From Apteryx mantelli (Eukaryota; Chordata; Aves; Apterygiformes; Apterygidae): a stretch of DNA of 64,000 bases. Location: contig NC_089990.1 in assembly GCF_036417845.1 (NCBI RefSeq), positions 3,794,001 to 3,858,000 on the forward strand, written 5' to 3'. This document shows positions 58,657-64,000 of this stretch, one piece after another (the first letter of the stretch is position 1; every line of letters begins with the position of its first letter). Position numbers and translations under genes: made by a program. The notes below the pieces were generated by a model that was not told the DNA's origin, searched no databases, and worked only from the letters and a program-made list of their open reading frames with translations.

Positions 58657-61600
58657 ATGGATTCCAGTGAATTTTCGGGATCTTTGGACCCCCTGTCCTT
58701 GCCTGACAAACCACTTATTGGTAATCTCCCTGCTGACATGGAGTTTGGGGAAGATCTCCTGGGCTCCCAAACAGCTTCTACCCAGGAAGTTTCAGTTCTT
58801 CAGCCCCCTGACTGGGATCAACCCAAGCAGATGACTGCAGATGGGGACTTGGACCTTCTAGTGAAAGCAGACAGCCTGTCTGAACTAAACAAGTCAAATG
58901 ATCTCGATCTAGATAAGCCTAGTGTCTTGGACATGCTGGAGAAACCTGGTGTCTTAGATGAGCTGGATAAAACTGCTGATTTGATGGAGCTAGATAAATC
59001 GGGGGATCTGGATGGGCTATATAAGGCACATTCTTCCCAGGATGTGGAGGATGGGCTGGGGGACTCCTCTGCCCTCACTAGAGAAGCCCTTGTTCCAGAA
59101 ACATGGAAAGAAGGGGAAGACGCACCAAAAAGTGATTCTGGGGACCTAAAGGATGATAGTGCTGCTGCTATTCCTGCACTGTCTGATGACAATGCCCCTG
59201 AATCGCCCCCACAGCCTGTTCCTGACTCAGAGGAACTGAGCAGTGCCCCAGCCACAGAAGAAACCACAACACAGTCCTCGAGTCTGCCAGTGTCCCCCCC
59301 ACAGCTCACTCTTAAACAAACCAAGAAGACGAGGTTGAAGGCACCAAGGAAAAGCTCACCTGTGCAGAGGGAAGGGCTGGCAGTGGAAGTGGGGCTGGAG
59401 CTGAGCCCAGATAACAGTGCTGCAGCCTTGCCCCCTGAGCACATGGATGAAAACCAGACAGAGGAAGATGATGATAGTGGGAACAACTCTCTTAAAGAGA
59501 GCAGCATACTGAAGGCACAAGAAGCTTCGCCACCAGCAGGTAGGTAGTTATCTCTGCAGAACCCAGCTTCCTCTTGCTCAGTAGACCACCCTGCTGCACA
59601 TCTCTGAAGTTAGAGGCTGTTTCGAGCTCCAAGTTTTCCCAAGCTAGAAGCTTGCCCGCTCAAGCTGCTGCTGTGTATCAGCTTAGTTCACCCTCCTGTT
59701 CACTGGAGTCATTATAGGAAATGAGTGTCACCGGGAGAAGATGTTTCCAGTAGGCAAGGACCCCTGCCCAAGCTGGCCGTCCTTGGGAGAGGTTCAGTCT
59801 CTGCAGTCAGAACCAGCTGAAGGCAGCATTGCAGCTGCCCAGCATCCCCCCCAGACCCTTGAGACCCTTAAGGTCTCCCCCTTAAAGAACCTTCTCCCAA
59901 GCTGTGTGTGTGGCTCTCTAACTACATTTGATGGGTTTGGAAGCTTTTGTGTGTTTGAACACCAGCAGAGCTGTGCTCATTAGCTGGGACTGAGACTTCC
60001 TAGGCAGACAGGCCCAAAGAGTGGCCGCATTTGAGCAACATCTTTCCTCTTCTGTTGGAGAAAATCAAGGTACTGGAGTCAAGCTTTCTTCTCCACTTCT
60101 GTTGCAGGAGAAGGCCTGTCTGGGAAGGGAAGTGAGCAGCCAACTGAGAAGGTGAGGAGAATGCAGTCGAGTACATACTCTACAGGAGTATTGAGGTTGT
60201 CTGTCTGTTGCCAAACGCGGTGAGGCACCCTGGCTGTCTCTTTGCCCCTTTGGGCAGGAGTGTGCATGTCTCCTGTGACAGTGGTCCCTGTGCACTGCCA
60301 CTGTGCTGTACCTGTGGCTTCAGTATGTCTCTCCCTGCCACCCCAGGCTGGAACTTCATTCTCATAAGCCTGCTTCCCCTTCTCTGCCCATCTTGCTAAC
60401 TCTGGTCAGGTGTCTGTGGAGTTTTATCCTTTTTCAGCCTAGCTATTGTGAAAGCAAAGCCCAGAAGTTGGAACTCCACCATGATCTGGGATATTTATCT
60501 GTGGTTGTCCCAGCAAATGGTTAGCTTAAGTGTTTTCTGAATGTCTTCTAGGAGCAGAAAAGAAGTGAACGAGCCAGAAGATCAGAAACTGCCAGGCCTG
60601 AAACTGTGAACTCCTCTGAGAGCAGTGAGTAACGAGGGCTGGCCAAAAGGCTGGTCCGTTTTTCAGCCAGAAAGCAGGGCCTGGGCCCAGTGTGAGCAGG
60701 CAGTTTGTGATGCGAGTAGGATGGACGTAGGAATTCTTGAGCTTTCATGCAGACTTTTCTGTTATGCAGGACAGGTCCCTTCACCCCTGTGGATCTTCAT
60801 ATCAGGGTATTTGTCTTGCTTCCTCAGGTCACTTAGGATGAAGAGAGGGTTGGTAGTATTTTTACAGTGGTTTGTAGATACCAAGCACTGAGTAACAGGG
60901 TGAGAATCTGGGGAAATTCCCCGTGAAATCCATCTTCCATTTCCTCAGCCAGGAACTTTGTTCCTTTGCCCCTATGCCTGGAGGAGGCTGAAGGAGGGTG
61001 GTAGTTTGGGGACTTTCCTGCTGAAGTACATGAAGTCTCTGTCCTGTGAGATGTTGAGTGTCACACTGCCATTCCCTAGTACATGTCTGTTGCTCCTTCA
61101 TTGTCCACCTGTGCAGCCTGTGCTGGAGAAGTGGCTGGTGAACCAGCTTGTTCCCTTTAAGGTCTATTGGTTCTTGGAGGGATTTTTGCTGTAAATGTTC
61201 ACACTTTAGGCTTCTGCTCAACCTTCACTTCCTAGAGAAAAATTGTGCCCAAGTCCAGTTTACTTAAAAGATATTCTGTTGGAACTGGAGCCAGGAAGTC
61301 TTTAAGTGTGCCTTTATCACCCCACCCAGGAAGGTACAAAGCTTGTAGTAGGTATCCAGAAAGGTGACCCCAGAAAGCCCTACCATGTCTCTCATGGCTG
61401 AGGTGTTGTCTCAGTCCCTAACAGGGAATTTCTGTGTATGTTCTCTCTGTTCCTTTGCAGTTCCAGTCTCTGATGAAGACTCAGATGCAATGGTGGATGA
61501 TCCTAATGATGAGGATTTTGTTCCTTTTCGTACCCGACGCTCAACCCGTATGTCCTTACGCACTCAGATGGCTCAGCGAGCCGCCCGCTCCACTGTTACC

Positions 61601-63781
61601 AAGATGACTTGTGCCAACTGCCGGACCCCGCTGCAGAAAGGCCAGACTGCCTACCAGCGTAAAGGACTCCCTCAGCTTTTCTGCTCCAGCTCCTGTCTCA
61701 CCACCTTCTCAAAAAAACCACCTGGCAAAAAGATATGCACCTTCTGTAAAAAGTGTGTGATCGTTCCCTTCCCTCAATGTTCTTGACTCTCACACTTGTG
61801 ATCCCCTTCACCTGCCCCAGAGCCGTACCCACCAGTCGCCATCCCTGTCACCCTCACGCTTCCTTTGTCTGCCACATCACTCCTGTCCTACTTCCCTATG
61901 TCTTTCTTCACGCACTGCAGATCCCATCCTCCTTACTCCCGCTTCACATTATTGCCCTTCCCTGCCTGTCCCTAAGCCTAATGCACCTTGTCCCTGCCTC
62001 CTCTCGGAGCAACCTCCTGCATGCTGCGCCTTCGGACACTGCTCCTCTGGGTTGGACAAAAGCTGCTACGAGACAGCTTCTGCCACCCTCTTGCATTGCA
62101 GCCTTGCGTCCCATCCCTTCATGGCGGGACTGGTGTGTTCCTGCACTAATACATCCCTTCCTGATCCCTAGGGAGATCTGGAACACCAAGGACTCTGTGG
62201 TTGCCCAGATCGGTTCAGGCGGCTCTTTTCATGAGTTCTGCACCTCCGTCTGCCTCTCCCTCTACGAGGCCCAGCAGCAGAGACCAGCACCTCAGTCTGC
62301 GGAGGCCTCGGACACCAGCCGCTGCAGTGTCTGCCACAAACCCGGCGAGGTAAACAAAGTCTTTGTCTTTTCTGTGTCCAGGCTGAGGTTCTTGGCTCTT
62401 CCTTGGCCCAATGCAGGGCATTTTCCAGGTACTCTCATGACCTGAGGCCTCAGTTCCTGAAGTGGTTTGGGCTCTCTGCCAGGTTCTTTCTTGTCTACTG
62501 TGATCCAACCCTCATTCCCAGAAATAAGGCTTCAGCTTCCCCCCACCCTGCAGCCAGTTGCCTCCTGCCACGCTGCTCTCCTGACCGCTCTGCCAATTTT
62601 TGGCGAGGAAGGCCGGTTGAGTACACAGTAGCTTCCAGGATGGCTCTTGCCTGAATTTGTTAGCATAGCAGCCCATCCTCCCAAGGGCTGTGGAAGTGGT
62701 GCACGTGCATAGGAGGGAGGCCCGTGATGGTCTGAGGGAGTGACAGCAGTGATGTCTCTGCAGATCCAGCATGAGGTCAGCAATGGGAACGTAGTGCATC
62801 GTATCTGCAGTGATGCCTGCTTCACCAAGTTCCGGGCCACCAAGGGGCTGAAAACCAACTGCTGCGACAACTGTGGACTCTATATCTACAACAAGGGCTT
62901 GCCCCTGGAGTACCTCTTCCATGAAGGCCAGCAAAAACGTTTCTGCAACTCCACCTGTCTCAACAGTTACAAGAAGGTGTGTGGAGTCAGCTGCCTGGGG
63001 CAGGGAGGTCTCCACGGGCACACATCTCCTTTGCTCGGTTTGGCGCAGGACACTGTGCAACAGCAGACAGCCTGAACCCTCTTGGCCTTTTGTTGCTGTC
63101 AAAACATCTTAAGAGATTGCTGTGGAGAAACTTTGAAACTTAAGCAAGTATACTCATTCTGCTGGGGCTGTGACCCAAGGGCCCATCTTTGACCCAAGCA
63201 CAGGTCAGACACTTGATAAGCTGGACTGTCCAGTGACGTTGGTACATGGAGTTAGCATGGGCTGGCTTCTTTTGGATGTCTACCCAGAGCTTGGCTGTAT
63301 CTGTTCCTCTGTGGCCTGAGTAGGCTTCACTGAACTGTCCTGATGGTATTGCCAGGTTCTGCGTGCCTGCCAAGTGTCCCCAAGAGTACGTGCATGCCCT
63401 TGACAATGTGAAGCTGAGGTGCCAATGAGCAAAGGCAGCTTTTCTCTACCGCCAGCTACCTGAACCTGTGGTCTATGAGCTTGGCTCTCACGTCAGGTGT
63501 CCATGTCCTCCCAGCAGGAGAGCCACCCTGCGGTGGATGCAGTGATGGGGTGGGGTATGAGGCAGGCGGGGGATAGGACCTCGCCGGGTGCGATGGGCTC
63601 TCTGACAGCTCTGTTCTGCTCTGCTTGCAGAAAAACACTCGGGTCTACCCATGCATGTGGTGCAAGACGCTGTGCAAGAACTTCGACATGCTGCCCAACG
63701 TGGATCGCAGTGGCAAGATGGGCCTGTTCTGCTCCATTTGCTGCACTACCTCCCACAAAGTGAAGCAGTCAGGCTTGGTTG
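58657..63781 (+). CDS. ZMYM3: ZMYM3, 5' part (first 7 coding exons, residues 1-611), continues off the right edge
   Basis: ZMYM3 (ZNF261) is a nuclear MYM zinc-finger protein linked to the LSD1/HDAC-CoREST complex and to DNA repair. Exons: 58657-59539, 60108-60151, 60552-60624, 61461-61752, 62172-62349, 62764-62976, 63631-63781. Phase is continuous with GT-AG ends. The first coding exon opens at 58643 with 14 nt of 5' UTR. Residues 1-36 (DPLSLPDKPL, DMEFGEDLLGSQTAST) match human. Residues 61-123 hold a short tandem repeat. A basic KRSERARRSE motif follows at about 310-323. IPVSDEDSDAMVDDPNDEDF (from 334) leads into the MYM fingers from Cys384 (TCANCRTPLQKGQTAYQRKG, FCSSSCLTTF, CTFCKKEIWNTKD, FCTSVCLSLYEAQQ, RCSVCHKPGE, CSDACFTKF, CCDNCGLYIY, FCNSTCLNSYKK, PCMWCKTLCKNF, FCSICCTTS). 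The later fingers and the C-terminal domain lie outside the window. Confidence 0.96.
58837..59025 (+). repeat. ZMYM3: In-frame 27-bp (9-residue) tandem repeat in ZMYM3
   Basis: Residues 61-123 read as seven imperfect units with consensus x-x-[VLD]-[LD]-x-L-[DEN]-K: ADGDLDLLVK, ADSLSELNK, SNDLDLDK, PSVLDMLEK, PGVLDELDK, TADLMELDK and SGDLDGLYK. Human ZMYM3 keeps only a hint of this in the same place (GVLDGATELLGLGGLLYK, from memory). Confidence 0.85.
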
Positions 63782-64000
63782 GTAAGAGCACCCACGTACA
63801 GGGATTCAGTTAGCTTTCCACTCTAACTCCTTCTTTTGCTTGTGGTTGAGACTGGAAGGAAGGCATGTTGCTCACATGGGAAGGTGTCTGGGGAGGAGTC
63901 CAGGGAGATAAGTGGAAAGATATTTGGAGAGGGAGGCACCCTTGCAGCACATAATTATTCTAATGCTGAGGGGTGGTGTCTGTTGAGAATGCAGGAAGCA
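63782..64000 (+). other. ZMYM3: ZMYM3 intron 7 (start), right edge of window
   Basis: The sequence after the donor GTTG|gtaaga at 63782 is intronic; no further exon begins before the window ends. Confidence 0.8.

Noticed and set aside
61753-62445. 230-residue plus-strand frame joining ZMYM3 intron sequence to the EIWNTKD exon
   Set aside because: It is the ZMYM3 exon 62172-62349 read with its upstream intron. Clean GT-AG sites and codon phase show it is spliced; retention of the intron would run into an early stop.

Overview
The window looks like a gene-dense, repeat-poor piece of a sauropsid genome, most likely a bird. Five vertebrate genes have short GT-AG introns. The recognisable interspersed repeats are a few CR1 LINE pieces of the kind common in birds, turtles and crocodilians. 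The sequence alternates AT-rich introns with very GC-rich islands. A turtle or crocodilian cannot be excluded from sequence alone. The gene order TAF1 - (RHOG-like) - ITGB1BP2 - NONO - ZMYM3 matches human Xq13.1 apart from the extra Rho GTPase. From memory, this block lies on an autosome (chicken chromosome 4 / 4A of other birds) in birds.

Layout. 1-5,770 is the 5' part of TAF1 (minus strand, coding exons 1-6, 314 residues, continuing off the left edge). Its CpG-rich promoter lies at 5.73-5.9 kb and a GC-rich minisatellite fills intron 1. 5.9-18.8 kb is an intact RhoG-like GTPase gene (minus): a single coding exon at 9,850-10,425, a probable noncoding first exon in a CpG island at 18.3-19.3 kb, and a probable long 3' UTR that runs almost to the TAF1 promoter. 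20.9-25.8 kb is ITGB1BP2/melusin (minus, 11 coding exons, 367 residues). 25.8-31.6 kb is intergenic with an unexplained CpG-rich patch near 27 kb. 31.6-47.6 kb is NONO (minus, 10 coding exons plus a noncoding first exon, 462 residues). 47.5-50.2 kb is a large CpG island where NONO and ZMYM3 start head to head, followed by very G-rich degenerate minisatellites in ZMYM3 intron 1. 58.66 kb to the right edge is ZMYM3 (plus, first seven coding exons, 611 residues, continuing off the edge).

All exon models were built by hand from splice sites and codon phase and were compared with my memory of the human proteins. Phase is continuous across every junction reported. TAF1 (TFIID scaffold), NONO (paraspeckle RNA/DNA-binding protein) and ZMYM3 (chromatin MYM zinc-finger protein) are nuclear. 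ITGB1BP2 is a striated-muscle chaperone-like integrin-binding protein, and the RhoG-like protein is a membrane-anchored GTPase. They do not form a pathway; this is conserved synteny.

The points most worth a second look are the RhoG-like gene absent from the human locus as I recall it, a 9-residue tandem repeat near the ZMYM3 N terminus, the compact NONO/ZMYM3 head-to-head promoter with matched TTTAAAGGG elements, and the G-rich minisatellites just inside ZMYM3. I saw no CRISPR, phage, retrovirus or other exotic system, and I do not claim one.
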